Source: Actinomycetota bacterium | GTDB lineage: Bacteria; Actinomycetota; Aquicultoria; Aquicultorales; Aquicultoraceae | Reading direction: 5' to 3' | Length of the DNA: 38,000 bases | Assembly (NCBI GenBank): GCA_014859275.1 | Contig: JACUUO010000010.1 | Span: forward strand, 1-38,000 | In this document: positions 1-6,684 of the stretch, one piece after another | How positions within the stretch are numbered: the stretch's first letter is position 1 | How the letters are laid out: each line of letters starts with the position of its first letter | Notes under the pieces: model-generated | The model's input: the letters and a program-made list of their open reading frames with translations, nothing else | The model's database searches: none | What the model was told of the DNA's origin: nothing | Made by a program: the position numbers and the translations under genes

Positions 1-813
1 TCTTTAGCATTCGTAGTTGGAACGTTTACAGGTACGTTTATAGGTGGCTATATAAATAGATCTATTTATAATATAGATCCCGTGCTTAGCGACGTATTTA
101 TAAGCGTTGTCTATGCAGTATTGCTCGGTTTTCTGGGATTTTATGCACTTGGTGACTTTTTAAAATCGAGAAAAGCTGGGGACAAAGTGGGCGTGCACGG
201 AGGTGTCTCAGGTATACCACCGTTTGCACAGAAGGTTCAGAAAATAAACATTCCACCAATGGTGAAGTTTGATGAGGACTTTGGCGGCAGGAAAGCATCC
301 GGCGTAATTATTGCTATGGGTGGAGTCATTGTCGGAATAGTAGCAGCCATAATGGGTGTTGGCGGCGGTTTTATCACATTCCCTATGTTTGTATATATCT
401 TCGGGGTTTCTACCTTGACAACAGTTGGAACTGATATCCTGCAGATCATCTTCACGGGAGGCGTCGCAGCCATGCAGTATGCCGTTAACGGTTATGTTTT
501 TTATACCCTTGCAATGGGTATGTTGCTTGGCTCGCTGATCGGTATTCAGGTTGGCGCGTTAACGACGAAGATTGTGAAAGGCATACACATCAGAGCGTTT
601 TACGCCATAACAATTCTTGCAGGTTTTATCAACAGGTTATCTGTATTACCTAAGAAGCTAACGGAACTTGAGGTGCTCAGCATGTCGAAGGCTTCAGTAA
701 ATGCTGTAGAGTTTGTTGGCAACATACTCTTCTGGGCAATTGTTGGGATCTTCGCTATCTGGGTATTTAGTAGGTTCTTTACAAATATACGTACTCTAAG
801 AGGGGAGGGATAA
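1..813 (+). CDS. TauE/SafE-family sulfite/anion exporter, 5'-truncated
   Basis: The frame is open from base 1 through the GTG at 82, so the gene begins upstream of the window and about 270 C-terminal residues are visible. They form several hydrophobic segments. A glycine-rich helix start (GVGGGFITFP, around nt 352-384) is the hallmark of the TauE/SafE permease family (COG0730), and an earlier hydrophobic half suggests the usual two-fold repeat. The family moves sulfite, sulfonates, sulfoacetate or other small anions across the cytoplasmic membrane. In a sulfite-reducing organism, export of sulfite or uptake of a sulfur oxyanion is plausible, but the substrate cannot be read from sequence. The stop TAA lies 2 bp before the next gene, so the two are translationally coupled. 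Confidence 0.85.
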   Translation, partial: SLAFVVGTFTGTFIGGYINRSIYNIDPVLSDVFISVVYAVLLGFLGFYALGDFLKSRKAGDKVGVHGGVSGIPPFAQKVQKINIPPMVKFDEDFGGRKASGVIIAMGGVIVGIVAAIMGVGGGFITFPMFVYIFGVSTLTTVGTDILQIIFTGGVAAMQYAVNGYVFYTLAMGMLLGSLIGIQVGALTTKIVKGIHIRAFYAITILAGFINRLSVLPKKLTELEVLSMSKASVNAVEFVGNILFWAIVGIFAIWVFSRFFTNIRTLRGEG

Positions 814-815
814 GG

Positions 816-1586
816 ATGATAAGAGATAAAAAGCATTTCAGTCTTGGACTCGTCCTTTTGATCTCGTTCTTTGCGGTGCTGTTTTGGATTTTTACCCCAA
901 CATTCGGGGATGGGCAAAATGGATTGCAATTTGCCGATGATATGTTCAATAAGTTGTCGAAGGGCTCCTCTTATTTTATTCCGAAGGTTGCAGAAAAGAA
1001 TGAGAAAGCAAATGGTACTAATTTTGATGTTGCTGTCAAGGTGGACAAACCGGAGGTGGCTGAGAGCGCAGCCATGCTACTAACGCATGCCGGGGCGGAG
1101 GTGGTTGTTAACGGTCTTGAGTTGAGCATAAAAGGGGATCTGGGCAAGGTGCTCACAAGTGCCATAGAGGATGCCGATGCAATGTTTCATAATGATGGCG
1201 CTAAGGTGGTAGAAAAGTATGGTTATAGCGACGGGGACGCCATTCTTGCCAAGTTTAGAGGAGAGCAGACTGCAGATTCCCATGCTAAAGGGGAAAAGAT
1301 TTTAGCTAGTAGCTGGTGGCAAGTCCTAAGCAAGATGGATAAGAGGTTGCAACTAGATAAAAAGACTGGCGAAGCAAAAATGGTTAGCGATGTTTTGAAG
1401 AAGGCCGTCGAGCCGGGCTACAATTACTACGGAATAGAGGCTAAGAGCGTCTCTGAGAATGCGGTAGTTATGACCGGTATATTGGTGTTCTATGTGTTCT
1501 ATACGCTTTGGTTTGGTTTTGCAGTATTTTATATATTTGAAGGATTGGGACTTGCTATGACTAAGGGAGCTAAAGCTGAGCACTAG
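816..1586 (+). CDS. Conserved membrane-anchored protein coupled to the TauE exporter
   Basis: This 256-residue protein is not one I can name. It has a hydrophobic segment at about residues 9-27 (LGLVLLISFFAVLFWIF) and a longer one at about 216-246. Between them lies a roughly 185-residue soluble domain rich in Lys, Glu and Ala. The ATG is preceded by GGGAGGGATAAGG, where the ribosome site overlaps the stop of the TauE gene. That coupling argues for a partner or accessory subunit of the exporter. With one helix at each end, the central domain would lie on one side of the membrane, probably outside. I recall similar two-gene pairs in sulfate reducers, but without a search this is only a recollection. 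No catalytic or metal motif stands out. Confidence 0.75.
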   Translation: MIRDKKHFSLGLVLLISFFAVLFWIFTPTFGDGQNGLQFADDMFNKLSKGSSYFIPKVAEKNEKANGTNFDVAVKVDKPEVAESAAMLLTHAGAEVVVNGLELSIKGDLGKVLTSAIEDADAMFHNDGAKVVEKYGYSDGDAILAKFRGEQTADSHAKGEKILASSWWQVLSKMDKRLQLDKKTGEAKMVSDVLKKAVEPGYNYYGIEAKSVSENAVVMTGILVFYVFYTLWFGFAVFYIFEGLGLAMTKGAKAEH

Positions 1587-1615
1587 ACTTTCAGCCTTTA
1601 AATGGAGGGGTTTAA

Positions 1616-1646
1616 GAAAGTAAGCCAATAGGCTTAATTTCTTCTT
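1616..1646 (+). terminator. Probable intrinsic terminator after the TauE operon
   Basis: TAAGCC (1621-1626), loop AATA and GGCTTA (1631-1636) form a 6-bp stem. It extends outward past one G/A mismatch by GAAA (1616-1619) pairing with TTTC (1638-1641). A short U-rich run, TTCTT, follows. An alternative pairing uses TTAAGAA (1612-1618) with TTCTTAA (1642-1648). It lies 30 bp after the stop of the preceding gene. The tail is short, so termination strength is uncertain. Confidence 0.5.
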
Positions 1647-1747
1647 AAGAAACTGGATTTAGATATTCCAAGGGATATTTAAATAAGAGAGAGTGATCTT
1701 AATATGAGAAAAGCCTATGGCTTACTTATCTGCAAGAAGGTGGTTCT

Positions 1748-2302
1748 ATGCCAGCTAAAAAATACATAAAGGATATAATGATTGGCATATATGAGTACCC
1801 TCATATAGATAGCGGTTTTTCAATTAGGCAGGCAATAAAGATAATTAAGAAATCGTTGCCTGGTAAAGACAAATATATTAAGCCAATGATCGCCCTTGTC
1901 TTTGACGAGAGAGGTCTTGTTGGAACCTTAAGGCTAAGAGATATCTTAAAAGGGTTAGAGCCAAACTTTCTTAGACCACTGGCTAGCGTACAGGGTTACA
2001 CAGAGGATACAGCCGGACTGTCTATCATCTGGGACTCTCTTTTTGATATGGGATCAAAAGAGCTTATAGAAAGACCGGTAAGCGAGGTTATGGATCCGAT
2101 AACCGCGTTTGTTGGCCCCGATGACTCGGTAGTTAAGGCTGCCTATCTGATGATTCATAATGACTTACTTATCCTACCTGTTCTGGAAGATAAGAAGAGG
2201 TTGATAGGCCTTATCAGGATGATAGAAGTATTTGATGTGCTATCAAGTGGTGTCTTGGATAGTAAAAAAAATAACTTAATTAGCCTAAGAGTTCGGGCAT
2301 AA
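1748..2302 (+). CDS. Tandem CBS-domain protein, copy 1
   Basis: The 184-residue protein consists of two CBS modules and nothing else. The first covers about residues 7-70 and contains MIALVFDERGLVGTLRLRDI. The second covers about 112-168, beginning at VSEVMDP and ending in LIGLIRMIEVFDVL. CBS pairs bind adenosine nucleotides and act as energy or ionic-strength sensors for partner transporters or enzymes. The ATG follows AAGGTGG with a 4-nt spacer. From residue 49 to 170 the coding DNA is identical to the second copy at 6109, while the first 48 residues have diverged. This points to recent gene conversion. A C-terminal tail of 14 residues is unique to this copy. The gene is convergent with the histidine kinase. 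Confidence 0.85.
   Translation: MPAKKYIKDIMIGIYEYPHIDSGFSIRQAIKIIKKSLPGKDKYIKPMIALVFDERGLVGTLRLRDILKGLEPNFLRPLASVQGYTEDTAGLSIIWDSLFDMGSKELIERPVSEVMDPITAFVGPDDSVVKAAYLMIHNDLLILPVLEDKKRLIGLIRMIEVFDVLSSGVLDSKKNNLISLRVRA
1881..2259 (+). repeat. 379-bp direct repeat, copy A (CBS gene)
   Basis: Bases 1881-2259 match 6242-6620 with a single difference (C1891 versus T6252), at a constant offset of 4361 bp. Similarity falls sharply at both ends: upstream the two genes are only recognisably related, and downstream they differ from base 2260. Both copies are on the + strand. Confidence 0.97.
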
Positions 2303-2364
2303 TCAAGGTACCTTTTCAGGGGATCTAATTTCTTATTGTCAACTGATGTGTGATGGAGTACTAG

Positions 2365-4383
2365 CTAATCTTGAGCAGGAACAGTAACGATTATGGTAGT
2401 GCCCTTACCTGGTTCGGACTTTACATCAAAGGTGCCGCCAACCAATCGGGCTCTTGTTTGCATACCATCTATTCCCAGCTTGCCAAGACGAGAAAACTCT
2501 CCTGTGCTTGCTGGTAGCGCGAAACCCTTACCATTATCAATGATAGTAACCTTTGTTTCTGTATTCTTTAAATCGATAATAACTTGTGCTTCTGTTGCTT
2601 CAGCGTGTCTTAAAATATTTCTTAATGCCTCTTGAATAATGCGGAAAAGGGTGACCTCTATCTCAGGAGAGAAACGTCTCTCCTCGCCTGATATCGATAA
2701 GTTTGCCGATATTTTCTGTTCGGTCTTTAGTTGCTCGGTTAACCATTCTACTGCCGGAAGAAGACCTAAATCATCGAGAATCGATGGCCTTAAATCACGG
2801 CTTAATTGACGTATATCCTGTAGTGTATCCTTTAGCTGTTCATGAAGACCCCATAGAAATCTTAACTTAGGCATAGGCAGGTATTCATCAGCTTGACAAA
2901 AGCTCTCCAGCTGGTGAAGAGCCGCAATGAGGTTCTGGGCGGTACTGTCGTGAAGGTCGCGGGAGATACGCAGGCGCTCCTCCTCATGGGCTCTAGTTAT
3001 TTGCTGCAAATAAAAGCGCTGGTTCTCTTGCATCCTTACTTCTTTAGTTATATCTCTGCCGATAAACTGAAAACCATCAGGATGGCCATTGACCGAAATT
3101 AGGTTGGTGGTTATCGTAAGGACGGCCTCAGAGCCATCTTTCTTAGTAAGTTTTTGTGTGTAAGGTTGGCTCATGCCTTTTCCGTTTAGGAGGTTATATT
3201 GTATCTCCCTGGATAGGGCAAAGCCTTCTTGAGATAGAAGGTGCTGGTCATCTGTACCAATTAGCTCAGGTAGAGGATATCCAAAGAGCTCGGCTGCAGC
3301 GTGGTTTGCAGCCGTAATTTTACCGGATAGATCTTGCACCCATATAGCGTCATGAGCGTTTTCAAAAAGCTGGCGGTACTTCTTTTCGGAGGATTTAAGT
3401 CGCTTGGTAGTGATCTCTCTATCATGGTAGAGCTGGGAGCTGTCTACAGCGATTCCGATTAGATTTCCGAGAGCTGAAAGCAGCTCGATCTCAGGTTCTT
3501 TAAACTGGCGATGGGATCGCGAGGATACACGAAGTGTACCCATGATCCTGCCCCTGGCTACTAAGGGCACGCATAGCTGAGTTTTAAAGCTCTCCTCTAA
3601 TGTGGTTGAGGCGCACAAACATAGGTCATCTGGGATATGCACTGCTGCTGGCAGTTGTCCTGTCTCGGCCATACGTTCACTAAAATCTTCCCCTATTTTC
3701 ATCCTGTCCAGAGCCAGAGCAGTTTTTTTGTCGATACCCTTAAACCCGCTTATCCTTAATTCTTGGGTGTGCGTGTCTAAAGAAAACACTAAGACCACTT
3801 CAACCTGCATTACTTCCATAACCATATCGATAACTGTTTCAATAACTTGCTTTAACTCTAAGGATTGACTGAGTATTTTAGAAAAGGCATTAATAACAGC
3901 CAGCTGTTTTTCTTGTTCCATGGATTTCCGGACTTTAGAGTGCAGCTTTCGCTGTGTAGATTCGAGTCTGTCTATGGCAACTTCAAGTTGCTCTTCCTGC
4001 TTGCTGTAATAACTCGACCATAGCGGGGCAAGGCTGCCTATTAGCGTAACAACAAAGGTTTCCAAAAGAGCAATGATGGGAGTTTGGGAAATGAAGATGA
4101 CTCGCGGCAGCATGATTAGAAAAGCTGCTATCAAAGCGATAAAGCCGCCTCTTAAGCCAAAGATAAAACTACTGATGATAACAGGCACGAGGTATAGTAT
4201 CCGGTCTATCGTATGCCTGGTTAAGCCCAAGTAAGTATCGGGTACAGTGAACAAGGTGAAACTAACTAGATCACCATAATAGTGGATGGTTATGAAAGTA
4301 AAGACAGCTATTACTAACCAAAATTGAGGATTGGCAATAAGGTGAACCTGGTATTTTCTCAGCTTTATGCTATCAATATTCAA
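2365..4383 (-). CDS. Membrane sensor histidine kinase (GAF-PAS-HisKA_3), NarX/LiaS type
   Basis: This 672-residue kinase has about four hydrophobic N-terminal segments (residues 17-125) and a charged coiled linker (about 128-165). A GAF domain (about 165-325) and a PAS domain (about 345-455) follow. The dimerisation box has the phospho-acceptor His478 in ISRDLHDSTAQN. The HATPase domain shows an N box (IIQEALRNILRHA), a G1 box (IIDNGKGF) and a GKGTT G2 box. This is the HisKA_3 class that pairs with NarL-type regulators, and the pairing gene lies 25 bp upstream in the same direction. The start is TTG, chosen because GGCGGAGGAG sits 6 nt before it. The sensed signal is unknown; the GAF domain has one CLC pair but no clear haem or Fe-S motif. 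Confidence 0.92.
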   Translation of the reverse strand: MNIDSIKLRKYQVHLIANPQFWLVIAVFTFITIHYYGDLVSFTLFTVPDTYLGLTRHTIDRILYLVPVIISSFIFGLRGGFIALIAAFLIMLPRVIFISQTPIIALLETFVVTLIGSLAPLWSSYYSKQEEQLEVAIDRLESTQRKLHSKVRKSMEQEKQLAVINAFSKILSQSLELKQVIETVIDMVMEVMQVEVVLVFSLDTHTQELRISGFKGIDKKTALALDRMKIGEDFSERMAETGQLPAAVHIPDDLCLCASTTLEESFKTQLCVPLVARGRIMGTLRVSSRSHRQFKEPEIELLSALGNLIGIAVDSSQLYHDREITTKRLKSSEKKYRQLFENAHDAIWVQDLSGKITAANHAAAELFGYPLPELIGTDDQHLLSQEGFALSREIQYNLLNGKGMSQPYTQKLTKKDGSEAVLTITTNLISVNGHPDGFQFIGRDITKEVRMQENQRFYLQQITRAHEEERLRISRDLHDSTAQNLIAALHQLESFCQADEYLPMPKLRFLWGLHEQLKDTLQDIRQLSRDLRPSILDDLGLLPAVEWLTEQLKTEQKISANLSISGEERRFSPEIEVTLFRIIQEALRNILRHAEATEAQVIIDLKNTETKVTIIDNGKGFALPASTGEFSRLGKLGIDGMQTRARLVGGTFDVKSEPGKGTTIIVTVPAQD

Positions 4384-4408
4384 GATTGGCTCCTCCGCCC
4401 GTCATTAG

Positions 4409-5062
4409 CTATTCTAAGTCAACCCAGCCTTTCTTAAGGGCAAGAATTACGGCTTCAGTGCGTGAGCTAACGGCTAATTTGTCAAATATATGACCTAAAT
4501 GGGCCTCAACAGTACGTACGCTCAGAACAAGATCTTCAGCAATCTCTTTATTGCTCTTGCCCTGAGCCGCCAATCTAAGTACTTCGATTTCTCGGTCGGT
4601 GAGGAATTCAAAGGGTCGGAATTCGTGATTTTTATTTGTACTTCTAAACCGCTGCATCACCTTACGAGCAACTGTAGGATGGAGCACGGAGTCTCCTCTA
4701 TGTATTGCACAAATACTATCTATTAGTTCTTGTCCGCTTATATCCTTCAGTAAATAACCGGCGGCTCCGGCCTCGAGAAGCGCAAATATATATTGATCGA
4801 AATCATAAGCAGTTAGTATAAGTATGGGTATTGATAAGCTTAGGGCTTTGATTTGCTTGGTGGCTTCGATACCGTTGAGCTTAGGCATAGCTACGTCCGC
4901 TACGATGACATCAGGCCTTAGCTCCTTGGCTAAGGCTACCATCTGTTCTCCGTCTCCAGCCTCACCCACTACTTCTAAGTCCGATTCTTTTTCTAAGAAG
5001 CGTCGGATACTTTCCCTTACTAATGCGTGGTCTTCAGCCAGTAAGACTCGAATTTTTTCCAT
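4409..5062 (-). CDS. NarL/FixJ-family response regulator
   Basis: The 217-residue regulator has a receiver domain (residues 4-120) with acidic pocket Glu10/Asp11, phospho-acceptor Asp56, Thr84 and Lys106, all in canonical places. A LuxR-type helix-turn-helix follows (about 148-210; LTDREIEVLRLAAQGKSNKE). It precedes the sensor kinase on the same strand by 25 bp, forming a two-gene operon of cognate partners. It is divergent from the RAM-domain gene. Nearby targets could include the CBS and permease genes, but I see no repeated binding site that proves it. Confidence 0.93.
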   Translation of the reverse strand: MEKIRVLLAEDHALVRESIRRFLEKESDLEVVGEAGDGEQMVALAKELRPDVIVADVAMPKLNGIEATKQIKALSLSIPILILTAYDFDQYIFALLEAGAAGYLLKDISGQELIDSICAIHRGDSVLHPTVARKVMQRFRSTNKNHEFRPFEFLTDREIEVLRLAAQGKSNKEIAEDLVLSVRTVEAHLGHIFDKLAVSSRTEAVILALKKGWVDLE

Positions 5063-5304
5063 AGTAGTTACATTATAAGCCGCACGTAGATTAATGAAAA
5101 GCAGCGTTTTCCTTTAGTAACACCTACGTAATTTTACTTACATCAGGGATTGAAATACCTAAATGCAGTTGGGTTAAACCATATTAAATACGGTTCTTAC
5201 TCAAGGGTATTTCGTTAGTTAAGAACTGGTAACAGCACCGATGTTGCCTTGATTGAATAGTGGTTAAATTAAAAGCAACGAAAACCAGGAAACGAGGTTC
5301 CAAA

Positions 5305-5574
5305 GTGGGATTAAGGGCCTATTTGCTTATAGATGTAGTAGATGACGTGGATCAACAGCAATTCATCGAGATAGTGAGAGAGCTAGAGGAGATGAAGGGT
5401 ATTGAGTTTGTTGATCCGGTCACCGGTAGCTGTGACCTGGTAATTATGGTTGAGACGCCATTAAGCGTTGAGGCCCTAGTTAACAAGATACGAGCCGAGC
5501 AGTGGCTCAAGAAAATAGAGGTACTCCGTATCGTCAGCATTTTTGAACGACGCAGGGCACTAAACAAACTATAG
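5305..5574 (+). CDS. Stand-alone Lrp/AsnC ligand-binding (RAM) domain protein
   Basis: The protein has the beta-alpha-beta-beta-alpha-beta pattern of the Lrp/AsnC effector domain (RAYLLIDVVDD..., GIEFVDPVTGSCDLVIMVET, then a terminal strand) but no DNA-binding helix-turn-helix. Such single-domain proteins form ring assemblies and bind small molecules, often amino acids; some modulate full-length Lrp proteins. The frame opens earlier with a GTG at 5260, which would add a basic 15-residue leader. I prefer the GTG at 5305 because GAGG lies 7 nt upstream of it, whereas 5260 has no ribosome site. The product would be 89 residues. It is divergent from the two-component operon. Confidence 0.8.
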   Translation: MGLRAYLLIDVVDDVDQQQFIEIVRELEEMKGIEFVDPVTGSCDLVIMVETPLSVEALVNKIRAEQWLKKIEVLRIVSIFERRRALNKL

Positions 5575-5677
5575 GATTGCTCTGAGTTCAAAGCATCTGG
5601 TTCCAAAAGTTGATTGGGAATTGCTTATACGCCGTTCTTACTGCTTACTATCGGAGATTAGTAGAAAGGATAGGCAA

Positions 5678-5779
5678 ATGAGAGATATAGCTGTACCTTT
5701 GGTCTTTGCTCTAGCGGCTGTTGTTACCGGCCTTATTTTCGCTTGGGTGGTGAATTTTGAACCCATCATTTGGTGGTAA
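5678..5779 (+). CDS. Candidate 33-residue single-helix membrane peptide
   Basis: ATG at 5678 is preceded by GAAAGGA with a 7-nt spacer and leads to a 33-residue frame ending in TAA. The peptide has a short polar start (MRDI), one uninterrupted hydrophobic helix (about residues 5-26) and a Trp-Trp end. That design is typical of small membrane subunits or regulators. I do not recognise a family. The evidence is the ribosome site and the clean transmembrane pattern; without homologues it could be chance. Confidence 0.4.
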   Translation: MRDIAVPLVFALAAVVTGLIFAWVVNFEPIIWW

Positions 5780-6008
5780 TAGTTTTCTCCTTTTGCTGGT
5801 ATAGCCTTAAATATCAGCCTGATAGAGCCTTTAAATTCCAGTGGATTGCATGGTAAGAAAATATGCGCCGGGAATTCTAGCTTTACCATTATCGACACTA
5901 TTTAAATTCTTCGGGTGTCTTAACAGTGCTGTAATAGATGGGTTTGCAGTATTGTGATAAGGGTTGCCTGAATTAAGCAAACAATACCAATTGGAAGCTT
6001 GATTAACA

Positions 6009-6066
6009 ACTTAGTAGCTCAGGCTTAAGGGCTGAATTATCAGAGCTTAAGCTTGAGCTACTAAGT
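6009..6066 (+). promoter_or_regulatory. Long hairpin upstream of the second CBS gene
   Basis: Left arm 6009-6029 (starting ACTTAGTAGC) pairs over its whole 21 bp with right arm 6046-6066, with only one G-U wobble. The 16-nt loop can fold further through CTGA/TCAG. No U-run follows, so it is not a standard terminator. It ends 42 bp before the ATG of the CBS gene, so it could be a 5'-UTR structure, a protein-binding dyad or a remnant of a mobile repeat. Confidence 0.7.
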
Positions 6067-6108
6067 ACAAGCTCTAGGAACGCTTTAACATGAAGACAAG
6101 GAGGGTTC

Positions 6109-6627
6109 ATGCTAACAAGAAAAAGCACAAAAGATTTGATGGTTGATATCTCCGAATACCCACACGTTCCCAGTGATATATCACTTAAGCAGGCGATAAG
6201 GATAATTAAAAACTCGATGCTTGAAATGCCTGGTTGTTTTCAGCCAATGATTGCCCTTGTCTTTGACGAGAGAGGTCTTGTTGGAACCTTAAGGCTAAGA
6301 GATATCTTAAAAGGGTTAGAGCCAAACTTTCTTAGACCACTGGCTAGCGTACAGGGTTACACAGAGGATACAGCCGGACTGTCTATCATCTGGGACTCTC
6401 TTTTTGATATGGGATCAAAAGAGCTTATAGAAAGACCGGTAAGCGAGGTTATGGATCCGATAACCGCGTTTGTTGGCCCCGATGACTCGGTAGTTAAGGC
6501 TGCCTATCTGATGATTCATAATGACTTACTTATCCTACCTGTTCTGGAAGATAAGAAGAGGTTGATAGGCCTTATCAGGATGATAGAAGTATTTGATGTG
6601 CTATCAAGTGGTGTCTTGGAGAACTAA
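6109..6627 (+). CDS. Tandem CBS-domain protein, copy 2
   Basis: The 172-residue protein has the same two-CBS layout as the gene at 1748. Residues 49-170 are encoded by DNA identical to that copy, while residues 1-48 differ at about half the positions (e.g. EYPHVPSDIS versus EYPHIDSGFS). The ATG is well supported by AAGGAGGG three bases upstream. It sits 57 bp before the SLC13 permease gene in the same direction, so it may be a nucleotide-sensing regulator of that transporter, as CBS domains are for several channels and carriers. That role is inferred from position alone. Confidence 0.85.
   Translation: MLTRKSTKDLMVDISEYPHVPSDISLKQAIRIIKNSMLEMPGCFQPMIALVFDERGLVGTLRLRDILKGLEPNFLRPLASVQGYTEDTAGLSIIWDSLFDMGSKELIERPVSEVMDPITAFVGPDDSVVKAAYLMIHNDLLILPVLEDKKRLIGLIRMIEVFDVLSSGVLEN
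6242..6620 (+). repeat. 379-bp direct repeat, copy B (CBS gene)
   Basis: Partner of 1881-2259, with one mismatch in 379 bp. The absence of synonymous change indicates very recent conversion, duplication or strong ongoing homogenisation. Confidence 0.97.
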
Positions 6628-6684
6628 GAATTAAAGCTGATTCATCTTTTGTATTTGACAAGTACGTGAAGGGTAGGAGGTTTT

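Larger units (their letters stand above)
5575..6108. other. 534-bp region between the RAM-domain and second CBS genes
   Basis: Mostly non-coding. It holds one candidate small membrane-protein gene (5678-5779) and a long hairpin (6009-6066), listed separately. GTATTGT (about 5950) and ACAATAC (about 5984) form a weaker inverted pair. A minus-strand frame at 5638-5898 has no ribosome site or recognisable domain, and I regard it as chance. Confidence 0.6.

Noticed and set aside
5638-5898. 86-codon minus-strand frame
   Set aside because: It lies opposite the better supported small membrane peptide frame and shows no domain or ribosome site.
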